DNA of 64,000 bases from Pseudomonas mediterranea CFBP 5447 (GTDB lineage: Bacteria > Pseudomonadota > Gammaproteobacteria > Pseudomonadales > Pseudomonadaceae): assembly GCF_000774145.1 (NCBI RefSeq), contig NZ_KN322983.1, positions 852,847 through 916,846 on the forward strand, given 5' to 3'. This document shows, piece by piece, positions 37,714 through 45,924 of the stretch. A program made the position numbers and the translations under genes. The notes beneath the pieces are model-generated. The model saw nothing but the letters and a program-made list of their open reading frames with translations, made no database searches and was not told where the DNA came from. Each line of letters begins with the position of its first letter. Positions within the stretch are counted from its first letter, which is position 1.

Positions 37714-38166
37714 ATGAGCGATAGCGTAGAACTCTTCACTGACGGCGCCTGCAAGGGCAACCCCGGTCCGGGCGGCTGGGGCGCGCTGTTGGTCTTCAAG
37801 GGCGTAGAGAAGGAACTCTGGGGAGGCGAAGCCAATACCACCAACAACCGCATGGAACTGATGGGCGCCATCCGCGGCCTGGAAGAACTCAAGCGCCCTT
37901 GTGACGTGCTGCTGGTGACTGACTCGCAGTATGTGATGAAAGGCATCAACGAGTGGATGGCCAACTGGAAGAAGCGCGGCTGGAAGACGGCCGCGAAGGA
38001 ACCGGTCAAGAATGCCGACCTCTGGAAGCTGCTGGACGAGCAGGTCAATCGCCATAACGTGACCTGGAAGTGGGTGCGCGGGCACATCGGCCACCACGGC
38101 AACGAACGGGCCGACCAGTTGGCCAATCGTGGGGTGGACGAGGTGCGGGGTTACAAGCAGGCCTGA
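37714..38166 (+). CDS. rnhA: Ribonuclease HI
   Basis: A 150-residue enzyme that degrades RNA in RNA-DNA hybrids. The acidic catalytic residues are visible: Asp in [12 protein letters not shown], Glu in NNRMELMGA, Asp in [10 protein letters not shown] and Asp in GNERADQLA. The basic handle ([15 protein letters not shown]) is present. ATG 37714 is used rather than 37708 because family members begin at [11 protein letters not shown]. It lies between the methyltransferase gene and dnaQ. Confidence 0.97.
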   Translation: MSDSVELFTDGACKGNPGPGGWGALLVFKGVEKELWGGEANTTNNRMELMGAIRGLEELKRPCDVLLVTDSQYVMKGINEWMANWKKRGWKTAAKEPVKNADLWKLLDEQVNRHNVTWKWVRGHIGHHGNERADQLANRGVDEVRGYKQA

Positions 38167-38197
38167 TGCAGCCCTGTTTAATTGGGCATATATACCT

Positions 38198-38318
38198 TGT
38201 GGCGAGGGGATTTATCCCCGCTGGGCTGCGAAGCGGCCCTAAAACCCGGCAGCACGGTGTGTCAGGAAGTTTAATGGGGGCGCTTCGCACCCCAGCGGGG
38301 ATAAATCCCCTCGCCACA
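38198..38318. repeat. Palindromic element (family A), between rnhA and dnaQ
   Basis: A 121-base element with the GGGGATTTATCCCCGCTGGG arm at both ends in inverted orientation. Its core shares CCTAAAACC and CGGTGTGTCAG with the long-core copies but lacks their AGATAGATTG block, so it looks like a deleted relative. Confidence 0.9.
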
Positions 38319-38396
38319 AAAGCTGCGGCCAGCCATTTCCTTGAGCGTGTTACCATCCCCGCTTTTGCAAGCATGCCCGTTGAGAGCTGAACACTG

Positions 38397-39149
38397 ATGG
38401 CCAACAGATCTGTTGTACTGGATACCGAAACCACCGGCATGCCGGTGACCGATGGTCACCGGATTATCGAGATCGGCTGTGTCGAGCTGATCGGTCGACG
38501 ACTGACCGGTCGCCATTTCCACGTCTACCTGCAACCGGACCGTGAAAGTGACGAAGGCGCCATTGGCGTCCACGGCATCACCAACGAATTCCTGGTGGGC
38601 AAGCCGCGTTTCGCCGAGGTGGCCGATGAATTCTTCGAGTTCATCCAGGGCGCGCAGCTGATCATTCATAACGCGGCGTTCGACGTTGGCTTCATCAACA
38701 ACGAATTCGCCTTGATGGGCCAGCACGACCGGGCCGACATCAGCCAGCATTGCACCATCCTCGATACCCTGGTCATGGCCCGCGAGCGGCACCCGGGGCA
38801 GCGCAACAGCCTCGACGCCTTGTGCAAGCGCTATGGCGTCGACAACTCCGGCCGTGAACTGCACGGCGCCTTGCTCGACTCCGAGATCCTTGCCGACGTC
38901 TACCTGACCATGACCGGCGGCCAGACCAGCCTGTCCCTGGCCGGCAACGCGTCGGACGGTAATGGGACCGGCGAAGGCTCGGGCGCACAGGCCAGCGAAA
39001 TCCGGCGTTTGCCCGCCGACCGTCGGCCCGCGCGGATCATCCGTGCCAGTGAAACCGACCTGGCCGAACATGCCGCACGTCTGGAAGCCATCGCCAAGTC
39101 CGCCGGTGCCCCGGCACTGTGGACGCAGTTGGCTGAAGCCGGGCAGTGA
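38397..39149 (+). CDS. dnaQ: DNA polymerase III epsilon subunit (proofreading exonuclease)
   Basis: A 250-residue DEDDh 3-prime to 5-prime exonuclease. Motif Exo I is VVLDTETTGM, Exo II has IIHNAAFDVGFI, and Exo III has ELHGALLDSEILADVY with the His and Asp. The C-terminal 60 residues include the linker and segment that bind the alpha subunit. It follows rnhA, as in E. coli and P. aeruginosa, but in the same direction and separated by a palindromic element. Confidence 0.96.
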   Translation: MANRSVVLDTETTGMPVTDGHRIIEIGCVELIGRRLTGRHFHVYLQPDRESDEGAIGVHGITNEFLVGKPRFAEVADEFFEFIQGAQLIIHNAAFDVGFINNEFALMGQHDRADISQHCTILDTLVMARERHPGQRNSLDALCKRYGVDNSGRELHGALLDSEILADVYLTMTGGQTSLSLAGNASDGNGTGEGSGAQASEIRRLPADRRPARIIRASETDLAEHAARLEAIAKSAGAPALWTQLAEAGQ

Positions 39150-39166
39150 GGAATTGATGTGAATCC

Positions 39167-39257
39167 CTGTGGGAGCGAGCCTGCTCGCGATGGCGGTATG
39201 TCAGCCCCCCCATCAGTGACTGAACCACCGCTATCGCGAGCAGGCTCGCTCCCACAG
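39167..39257. repeat. REP pair (family B) after dnaQ
   Basis: CTGTGGGAGCGAGCCTGCTC and its inverse, 91 bases in all, directly after the dnaQ stop codon. It may act as a 3-prime-end stabiliser or weak terminator. Confidence 0.92.
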
Positions 39258-39429
39258 GGGTAGAAGTGTCATTGTTTATTGTTCATTTCTCGCCACAATC
39301 GTCAGTACCTTCTAACCTGAGGTAACGGCAGTCCATGGGTAGCCGCTTGATGTGCACAGTTTCGAGAGGCAAGGGCAATGGATTGCGACGCGCCGTCGGT
39401 TGGCTCAAGGAATGAGGACGTTTTCCAGT

Positions 39430-40044
39430 ATGCAGTCGGTCATGAATCCCAAACACCCCGGCCTGTCGGTGCGGGTCGTCGATGACGGCTTCGCTGCGTA
39501 CATCTGGGGCAGTGATTTCAGTTTCGAAGTCAGCGCCTACGGCACGGCGCAGATCGGTCGTCCCGTGAGCCAATGGCCGGTAACGCCCATTGTTCCCTAT
39601 CAGAAGTGCTATGGCATCGACCCGGAAGAGTTCAGCAGCTTCCACGACGCCCCGGACAGCGAAATCTTCATGGCCTACCTGGACGACCAGCCGGTGGGGC
39701 ATCTGGTGGTCAGCACCAACTGGAATGGTTTTGCCCACATCGACGAACTGGCGGTGCATGCCCCGGCCCGTCGTCATGGGGTGGCCAAGGCCTTGCTCGA
39801 CGTGGCGCAATTCTGGAGCCGCAAGAAAAAACTGCCGGGGATCATGCTGGAAACCCAGAACAACAACCTGGGGGCCTGTCGACTCTACGAGCGCTGTGGC
39901 TATGTGCTCGGCGGCATCGATCACCTGCGCTATCGCGGCATCGACCGACATACCGCCGAAGTGGCGTTGTTCTGGTACCGGTTGTTCGACGATCCGCTGG
40001 GCATGTCGGTCAGTGGCTCAGCAACGCCTCGGCTTGTTCCGTAA
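39430..40044 (+). CDS. GNAT-family N-acetyltransferase
   Basis: A 204-residue acetyltransferase. The acetyl-CoA core is visible as AHIDELAVHAPARRHGVAKALLDVA (motif A, R-x-x-G-V-A) and ETQNNNLGACRLYERCGYVLGG (motif B). The start is uncertain: ATG 39430 has AGGA about 12 bases upstream; ATG 39412 and 39442 are in frame. Substrate is unknown. Its last 35 bases overlap the end of the convergent LysR gene. Confidence 0.85.
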   Translation: MQSVMNPKHPGLSVRVVDDGFAAYIWGSDFSFEVSAYGTAQIGRPVSQWPVTPIVPYQKCYGIDPEEFSSFHDAPDSEIFMAYLDDQPVGHLVVSTNWNGFAHIDELAVHAPARRHGVAKALLDVAQFWSRKKKLPGIMLETQNNNLGACRLYERCGYVLGGIDHLRYRGIDRHTAEVALFWYRLFDDPLGMSVSGSATPRLVP

Positions 40045-40903
40045 CCAGCTCCAGCAGCGCTTGCAGCGTGGGTGACGGGGGCGTGCCGGTCAGGCGCAGG
40101 GCATAGAGGCAGATGGGAACGGCGGGCGATACCGGGCATACGTCCAGCCCACCATCCTTGGCGCCCGAGGCGGTAAAGGGGTCGACGATGGCCAGGCCTT
40201 CGCCGGCCTCGACCATGGCGCGCATCATCTGGTGGGTCTGGACGCGGATCTGGATCACCGGCGCCGGGCGCAGCGTTCCGAGTTTATTGTCGAACGCAGG
40301 GCTCAACGGATCCTGGCCATCCAGGCCTACCAGTGACTGGCCCGCGAGATCCTGAAGCGAAATGTACTTCTGCCTGGGTTGCAGCCAGCCGTGAGGGGCG
40401 AGCAATTGCAGTTTGCCCTGGGCGATCATCTGGCAATGGATGTCGGGATGTTCGGGATCGTGCAGGCTCAGCCCCAGGTCGCTGTCGCGCAGCAGCAGGC
40501 TGCGGACGATTTCGCGGGTCGGTTGGCTGAGCAGCGTGCAAGGCGCATCCGGATAGCGGCGGCGCAGGCCGGCCATGCTGCGGGGCAACAATTGCTGGGC
40601 CAGTGGCGGGGTGCAGATGATCCGCAGGGGCGGCGCCTGATAATGCTTCAAACTGCTGGCCAAGCGTTGCACCGGTTCGAGGGCGTCGTACACGCCTGTG
40701 ATGCCGTCGCGCAGTTCAAGGGCTTCGCGGGTGGCCTGCAAGCGTCCGCGCACGCTGGCGAACAGCATGAAGCCCAGTTGAGCTTCGGCATCGCGCAGGG
40801 TTGTCTCGATTTCAGCGACCGGCAATTGCAGCCATTCGGCCGCTGTGCCGAGGTGGCCGGTCTGCAACAGCGCCTGGATCACTTCGATGTGGCGTAATCG
40901 CAT
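40010..40903 (-). CDS. LysR-family transcription regulator
   Basis: A 297-residue regulator with an N-terminal winged HTH (MRLRHIEVIQALLQTGHLGT) and a periplasmic-binding-type effector domain from about residue 92 (LRIICTPPLAQQLLP). The helix 3 region (LPVAEIETTLRDAEAQLGFMLF) is a diverged form of the usual SQPAVS helix. The target is unknown. It overlaps the convergent GNAT gene by 35 bases. Confidence 0.9.
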   Translation of the reverse strand: MRLRHIEVIQALLQTGHLGTAAEWLQLPVAEIETTLRDAEAQLGFMLFASVRGRLQATREALELRDGITGVYDALEPVQRLASSLKHYQAPPLRIICTPPLAQQLLPRSMAGLRRRYPDAPCTLLSQPTREIVRSLLLRDSDLGLSLHDPEHPDIHCQMIAQGKLQLLAPHGWLQPRQKYISLQDLAGQSLVGLDGQDPLSPAFDNKLGTLRPAPVIQIRVQTHQMMRAMVEAGEGLAIVDPFTASGAKDGGLDVCPVSPAVPICLYALRLTGTPPSPTLQALLELVTEQAEALLSH

Positions 40904-40981
40904 GCAAGAAGTCCATGTGCGGCAGGTGAGCCATTGAATGGCTGAATCCTAACCCAAGTCCGGGCATGACTTCTGCTTATG

Positions 40982-41215
40982 TCATAAAGCTATTTGTGGT
41001 TCGGGTTCGCGTACCAGTTCGATACCTGACTGCACCAGCAGGAACCTGTCTTCATCGAGCTTGCTGACCCGATCACCGATGGCCAGTTTGTAAGTGGTGA
41101 CAGGCTCCTTGCCGTTTCCGTCCGGCGACGGGGTCGATTCCTGGAATTCATGCACGGAATAGACGCGACCTTCGGCGTCCCGCGCATGAAATTGTCCGAC
41201 AAGTACTGCTGCCAT
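40982..41215 (-). CDS. Small conserved-looking protein, unknown
   Basis: A 77-residue acidic protein with no signal peptide or membrane segment. It opens with MAAVLVGQFHARDAEGRVY, and later has TYKLAIGDRVSKLDEDRF, a pattern of short beta strands. No domain is recognised. It stands alone between the LysR gene and the divergent FMN reductase. Coding is supported by codon use and by an amino acid pattern that looks folded. Confidence 0.65.
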   Translation of the reverse strand: MAAVLVGQFHARDAEGRVYSVHEFQESTPSPDGNGKEPVTTYKLAIGDRVSKLDEDRFLLVQSGIELVREPEPQIAL

Positions 41216-41396
41216 TGCTTAGAACCTCTGGAAATAGATCACTCGATTTACGGTTCTGTAGACCCTGCCCACGCGCGGGAAGTTTTCCTACAAGAAAAAA
41301 ATAGTCCAGGCGGCAGGTTTTCGGCTTTCCGCTGGTCCAATAATCCGCCCGATCATCTATAAGTAGAGTCCCTTTGATCCCTAGCGAGAACCTCCA

Positions 41397-41954
41397 ATGA
41401 GTAATGTCTATACAGTGGCCGTTTTAGTGGGAAGCCTGCGCAAGGCGTCGATCAATCGCAAGTTGGCACTGGCGCTGGCGGACCTGGCGCCGGCCAACCT
41501 GAAGCTGGAGATCGTCGAGATAGGCGACTTGCCGCTCTACAATGAAGACATTGATGTCTCGCCCCCCGCTGCCTACAGCACCTTCCGCCAGCGGATAGGC
41601 GCCGCCGACGCCTTGTTGTTCGTCACCCCGGAGTACAACCGTTCCGTGCCGGCACCGTTGAAGAACGCCATCGACGTCGGCTCGCGTCCTTACGGCCAGA
41701 GCTGCCTGAGCGGCAAGCCGGGTGCGGTGATCAGCGCCTCGCCAGGTGCCATCGGCGGTTTTGGCGCGAATCATCATTTGCGTCAGTCCCTGGTGTTCCT
41801 CGACGTACCGTGCATGCAACAACCGGAAGGCTACCTGAGCAATGCCGGCACGGCGTTCGACGAGGCGGGCCACGTGTCGGAGTCGGTGAAGCCGTTCCTG
41901 CAGAAATTCATCAATGCCTATGGCCAGTGGGTCGAGCAGCATAAAAAGCTCTGA
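41397..41954 (+). CDS. NADPH-dependent FMN reductase (ChrR/quinone reductase family)
   Basis: A 185-residue flavodoxin-like reductase. The phosphate-binding loop GSLRKASINRKLA (about 12-24) and the signature TPEYNRSVPAPLKNAIDVGSRP (residues about 78-99) are typical of NAD(P)H:quinone/chromate reductases. Quinone reduction protecting from redox stress is the likely role. It diverges from the 77-residue gene. Confidence 0.92.
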   Translation: MSNVYTVAVLVGSLRKASINRKLALALADLAPANLKLEIVEIGDLPLYNEDIDVSPPAAYSTFRQRIGAADALLFVTPEYNRSVPAPLKNAIDVGSRPYGQSCLSGKPGAVISASPGAIGGFGANHHLRQSLVFLDVPCMQQPEGYLSNAGTAFDEAGHVSESVKPFLQKFINAYGQWVEQHKKL

Positions 41955-41972
41955 TCGATACAGTCCATAAAT

Positions 41973-42064
41973 CTGTGGGAGCAAAGCTTGCTCGCGATAG
42001 CGGCGGACCAGCCAAAGCAGTTGTCAACTGATTCACCCGTCACGAGCAAGCTTCGCCCTCACAG
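41973..42064. repeat. REP pair (family B, CAAAGCTTG variant)
   Basis: CTGTGGGAGCAAAGCTTGCT and a diverged inverse lie between the FMN reductase and the large repeat-protein gene. Confidence 0.85.
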
Positions 42065-42209
42065 GTTTCGCTTCAGCCCACCTTTCGTCTTAAACTTGCT
42101 TCCACCTGTCATTCTTGACAGTAGACCCTCCCACCTCGACGCGTCTTAATGATCGTCATTTCGCCTCTACCGCTTTATTGGCTGCCCCTCAACCATCGAG
42201 GTGTTCTCC

Positions 42210-45116
42210 ATGGAAAAGCGATTTCCCCCGCGCTGCTCGCCCGACAACCAGGCGCCGCTTGACCTTCGCCCACCCATTTTTCCGGGTTGGACGCGTCCGG
42301 TGGAGGACTATGATGCCGGTATCCCGGCCAGGCTAGTGGAGGGCGGGTTGCTCTGCATTGTCGATCCCTGGAACTACATGGAGATCGGTGACGCTTTCAA
42401 CCTCTACTGGAACGATGACACCACCCCGGTCTGGAGCACGAATATCGACGCAAACCAGAAAAACTACCGTCTGGTTTTCCGTATCGATGAGGGGCATATC
42501 GTCAGGGGCGACGCTTTCCCTGTGTTCTATAGTGTGCTGCCCGCAGGCGCCGCGGATTCCCTGAAGTCGGAGCCGAAGCTGAAGCTGCTGGTCAAACTCG
42601 ACCCACCCGGCGGTTACGATGAAGACCAGGGCACACCGGGCCACTCGGGCCTGGAGTACTCGATTCCCCAGGACATTATTGAAAATGGCGTTGGCCCCGA
42701 AGAGGCCGCAGCCGGTGTGCAGGTGACCATCAAGCCGTACAAATTCATGCGCCGCAATGACAGGATCAATCTGGCCTGGGGCACGCAAAACATCTACCGC
42801 ACGGTGGCCGAAAACGAGGAAGGCGAGGAGATCATCATCACTGTCCCCCTCGAGGTCATCGAGCTTGCCGAAGACAGCGATGCCCTTGCCGTGGCCTATC
42901 AGGTGGTTGATGAATGCGGCAACTATCCAGGCGGCTACTGGCGCTGGTCGGCGGTGACCCATGTTCTGGTGGATCTGAACAATAATCGGCTCGATCCGCC
43001 GTTGGTGCTGGTCAACGGCTTTCCGGTCGAGGAAATCGACCTCGCCGAACTGGCTGGAAATCCGGTCACTGTGCGGGTCACCGCCAACCGCTACGAGCAT
43101 GCCATTGGAGATCTCTTGCGTATGACCTGGCGCGGCACCGCCGCGGACAGTTCACCGGTAATCGTCGGTCCGCTGGAGGAAACGGTTCAAACCATTCCCT
43201 ACTTCTATGATTTCACCATCCCCTATACCGATGTCGCGGCGATCGCCAAAGGGCGGGCCACGGTGGGTTACGTGCGGATCCGCAGTGGCGAAAGGGACCT
43301 TCCGTCGAAAAGCACCTCCGTGACCGTGATCGGCGATACCCGCCAATACCTGGCTCCCGACATTGTGGAAGCCGTGGGCGGCACGCTGGACCCGGACCTG
43401 AATTTCTACACGCTTTCCGTTCCTTATTATCCGGGACGCGTGGCTGGCGATGAGATCATCATCATTTGCGACGGTCGTACCTCCACCACGCTTCCGACTT
43501 ACCATGAAGTGATAGCCGTCGTGGGCGGGGAGGCGGTCGGCGCGCCGGTGCTGGCGAACCTGGAAAAAGAGCAGGTCAAGCGCCTCGATGGCGGCTCGCT
43601 CACCGTGTACTACAGCGTGAACGGCCAGCCCGAATCGGAGCACTTGTTACTCATGGTGGGTGTCGCCGTGCCTTCGCTGCCGATCCCGACGGTCGTGGAA
43701 GCCCCCGACGACGTGTTGAACCCGGAAGACGTCAACCCCGCCATCGGCGCCAATGTGATCGCGACCTACACCGCCACCCTGCCCGGGGATGTCGTGGTAC
43801 TGCGCTGGCGCGGCTCGTCGAGCAATGCCCCGGACCAGCCAAGAACCCTGACCGCGAATACGGCGGGCAAGGTGGTGCCATTTACCGTGCCGTTCAGGTA
43901 CGTGAGCGAGAACCTCAACGGCACCGTGGATGTCAGCTACTCCATCACCCGGGGCACGACTTCATTGGGCAATTCCATTGTCCGGCAGCTGAGCATCGGC
44001 TCGGCCCTGGAGCTCCGCGCGCCCTCGGTCAAAGAGGCCAGCGGCAGCACCTTGAATCCGGTCAATGCCAAGGACACGCTGACGATTATCGTGCCATCCA
44101 ACCCCGCACTGCTGCCTGGCGACAAGCTGAAAGTGACCTGGACCGGTGCCCCGGGCACGCCGGCCGAGGGTTCATACACCTCGGATGAATGGCTGGTCAG
44201 GGACGGCTGGGAAATCCCGATCGACAACAGTGTAGTGGCGTTTAGCTTGGGCAAAGCGGTGACGGTGACCTACACGGTCAACCACGCTGGTGCGGATCTG
44301 CCACCGTCGGCTCCCTTGACGTTGAACGTACAAGTTATTCCCGTGTCCAGCCTGGCGATGCCGTTGATTCCGCAAGCGGCGCAGGGCGGTATCGGTAGCG
44401 AACTGGATTTGAGTAGCTTCACCGGCGATGCCCGCGTCACGGCGGCACCCTGGCCGCTGATTGCCGCCGGGCAGCGGGTCTGGCTGCGCTGTGAAGGGAC
44501 CGCCAGCAACGGCTCGGATTACACAATTACGCTTTATGCCGGCACAGAGCTGGAGTCGGGCGATGTATCGACCGGGTTGTCCAAGGAGCTCCCTCGGGCC
44601 GAGCTCGAAAAACTGCGTGACGGTTCTCAGCTCAAGGTGGTGTTGGAGGTGACGTTCAATCGCGGTAGCAACCAGGGAGAGGCAGTTACCTTCCCCTTGC
44701 GAACCTATACGGTTCGAAACGAAGAGCGGATGGTGGATCATTACACCCCGTTTGATGGTGGGAATGCTAATGGTTGGCGCGATGAAAAATTGTTTGAGGT
44801 CGTTCACGAGGATGGTAACTATTTTGGCCGAATTGGTAGCGATGCCCCAACCAACGACGGGGCAACAGCGTTGAATCTTTCACTTCGAGCAGGCGTTCCC
44901 TATGAGGTCAGCTTTGTTTGCCGTAGCGTCGGCAGCATTCGCCTGGTTTTTTTGACCCTTGGATCCGGAGAGTTTTCCTTCGTCACCCAGACTTTTAATT
45001 ACTGGCTGCCAGTTTCAGCTCGGTTCACCCTTGAAGCGCCAATCGATAAGCTGTTGTTCACTTGTGCAGATCGGGGGGCCATCGATGTGGATAACATTCG
45101 AATTCGCCAGCTATGA
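42210..45116 (+). CDS. Large beta-repeat protein with distinct C-terminal module, unknown
   Basis: A 968-residue acidic protein with no signal peptide or membrane segment. It is built from about six diverged Ig-like units of 110-125 residues. Recurring elements are an opening L-x-x-P-x-[IV]-x-EA-x-G-x-x-LxP (PDIVEAVGGTLDP, PTVVEAPDDVLNP, PSVKEASGSTLNP), a middle PGD-x-[VL]-x-x-x-W-x-G (LPGDVVVLRWRG, LPGDKLKVTWTG) and a late VTYTV-type strand. The last 128 residues (from about 841) are a different domain, jelly-roll-like, ending AIDVDNIRIRQL, and their DNA is visibly AT-richer. ATG 42210 follows GAGG. It stands alone. I do not recognise a named family; an adhesin-like or toxin-associated role is possible. 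Confidence 0.8.
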   Translation: MEKRFPPRCSPDNQAPLDLRPPIFPGWTRPVEDYDAGIPARLVEGGLLCIVDPWNYMEIGDAFNLYWNDDTTPVWSTNIDANQKNYRLVFRIDEGHIVRGDAFPVFYSVLPAGAADSLKSEPKLKLLVKLDPPGGYDEDQGTPGHSGLEYSIPQDIIENGVGPEEAAAGVQVTIKPYKFMRRNDRINLAWGTQNIYRTVAENEEGEEIIITVPLEVIELAEDSDALAVAYQVVDECGNYPGGYWRWSAVTHVLVDLNNNRLDPPLVLVNGFPVEEIDLAELAGNPVTVRVTANRYEHAIGDLLRMTWRGTAADSSPVIVGPLEETVQTIPYFYDFTIPYTDVAAIAKGRATVGYVRIRSGERDLPSKSTSVTVIGDTRQYLAPDIVEAVGGTLDPDLNFYTLSVPYYPGRVAGDEIIIICDGRTSTTLPTYHEVIAVVGGEAVGAPVLANLEKEQVKRLDGGSLTVYYSVNGQPESEHLLLMVGVAVPSLPIPTVVEAPDDVLNPEDVNPAIGANVIATYTATLPGDVVVLRWRGSSSNAPDQPRTLTANTAGKVVPFTVPFRYVSENLNGTVDVSYSITRGTTSLGNSIVRQLSIGSALELRAPSVKEASGSTLNPVNAKDTLTIIVPSNPALLPGDKLKVTWTGAPGTPAEGSYTSDEWLVRDGWEIPIDNSVVAFSLGKAVTVTYTVNHAGADLPPSAPLTLNVQVIPVSSLAMPLIPQAAQGGIGSELDLSSFTGDARVTAAPWPLIAAGQRVWLRCEGTASNGSDYTITLYAGTELESGDVSTGLSKELPRAELEKLRDGSQLKVVLEVTFNRGSNQGEAVTFPLRTYTVRNEERMVDHYTPFDGGNANGWRDEKLFEVVHEDGNYFGRIGSDAPTNDGATALNLSLRAGVPYEVSFVCRSVGSIRLVFLTLGSGEFSFVTQTFNYWLPVSARFTLEAPIDKLLFTCADRGAIDVDNIRIRQL

Positions 45117-45265
45117 AAGAAAGCGGAGTTAGATAAAAGGTAAAAAGCAAAAAGGCGTGGTCAGCGCGACTACACGCTGATCTCTAAAGTAGGTTACTGG
45201 CGAACCGCGCGCTGGATAACGTCCATCCGGGCCAGTAGACGCTTTGCATTCAACTCCAGAAGCGA

Positions 45266-45316
45266 AACGCGGAGCGTCCCAGGCGGCATTCCCACGCGGG
45301 AGCGTGGGAACGATCA
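45266..45316. repeat. Family C palindrome
   Basis: GGAGCGTCCCAGGCGGCATT followed by CCCACGCGGGAGCGTGGGAA. The same motif is at 54991-55126. The preceding bases 45117-45243 hold an inverted repeat (TACTGGC at 45195-45201 with GCCAGTA at 45231-45237) and no gene. Confidence 0.82.
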
Positions 45317-45342
45317 GGTCGTGTTGGCTGACACACCACCTC

Positions 45343-45449
45343 TGTGGCGAGGGAGCTTGCTCCCGCTGGGCTGCGAAGCAGGCCTTCTTTGGCGGTCGCT
45401 ACGCCCGAGGCGTCGGACCGACCGAGCGGGAGCAAGCTCCCTCGCCACA
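45343..45449. repeat. Palindromic element (family A, GAGCTTGCTC arm variant)
   Basis: A 107-base element with inverted arms and a core (CTTTGGCGGTCGCTACGCCC) unlike the other copies, just upstream of the arsR operator region. Confidence 0.9.
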
Positions 45450-45481
45450 GGTTTATCTGTCGCTTCGAATCGCTGCTTTAC

Positions 45482-45507
45482 TGAATATTCGCGTTTCCAT
45501 ATATTCA
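45482..45507. promoter_or_regulatory. Putative ArsR operator
   Basis: TGAATAT (45482-45488) and ATATTCA (45501-45507) form a perfect inverted repeat with a 12-base spacer, 29 bases before the arsR ATG. ArsR/SmtB proteins typically bind AT-rich imperfect dyads of this size over their own promoter. Binding is inferred. Confidence 0.55.
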
Positions 45508-45536
45508 TCCTTCGCTTCCCCAGACTTTTTTCCGTC

Positions 45537-45887
45537 ATGTCCAATCCCCACAATCCCGTCGAGGTCTTCAAGGCCCTGGCCGACGACACCCGAACCCGCA
45601 TTGCGCTGCTGGTGGCCCGTGAGGGGGAGTTGTGTGTCTGTGAGCTCACCGCCGCGCTGGACCTGAGCCAGCCGAAAATCTCCCGGCACTTGGCGCAGTT
45701 GCGACATGCCGACCTGCTCAGTGACCGACGGCAAGGGCAGTGGGTCTACTACCGTCTGCATCCACAATTGCCCGCCTGGATCAGCACGTTGCTGGAGCAA
45801 GCGTTGGCGGCCAATTCGGCCTGGCTGGCGGCGGATGTCGAGCGCCTGGCGGCGATGGCCGATCGTCCGGTGGCGCGTTGCTGCTGA
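45537..45887 (+). CDS. arsR: ArsR-family metalloregulator
   Basis: A 116-residue winged-helix repressor. The metal site motif ELCVCELTAAL (about 33-43) is the ArsR-type C-x-C that binds As(III)/Sb(III), and LSQPKISRHLAQLRHADLL is the recognition helix. It should repress itself and arsB until arsenite binds. ATG 45537 has only a weak ribosome site; the longer frame upstream runs through palindromic repeats and is rejected. 37 bases separate it from arsB. Confidence 0.93.
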   Translation: MSNPHNPVEVFKALADDTRTRIALLVAREGELCVCELTAALDLSQPKISRHLAQLRHADLLSDRRQGQWVYYRLHPQLPAWISTLLEQALAANSAWLAADVERLAAMADRPVARCC

Positions 45888-45924
45888 CGCTTCTTATCAA
45901 TCCCTTTTTCCAAGGCTGTAGCGC

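Noticed and set aside
42115..42120. TTGACA as a -35 box for the large repeat-protein gene
   Set aside because: No -10-like sequence lies 15-19 bases downstream; the hexamer is part of a small TGTCA/TGACA dyad.
45321..45536. 72-residue N-terminal extension of ArsR
   Set aside because: It translates a family A palindrome and the AT-rich operator; ArsR proteins start at the ATG 45537 position.
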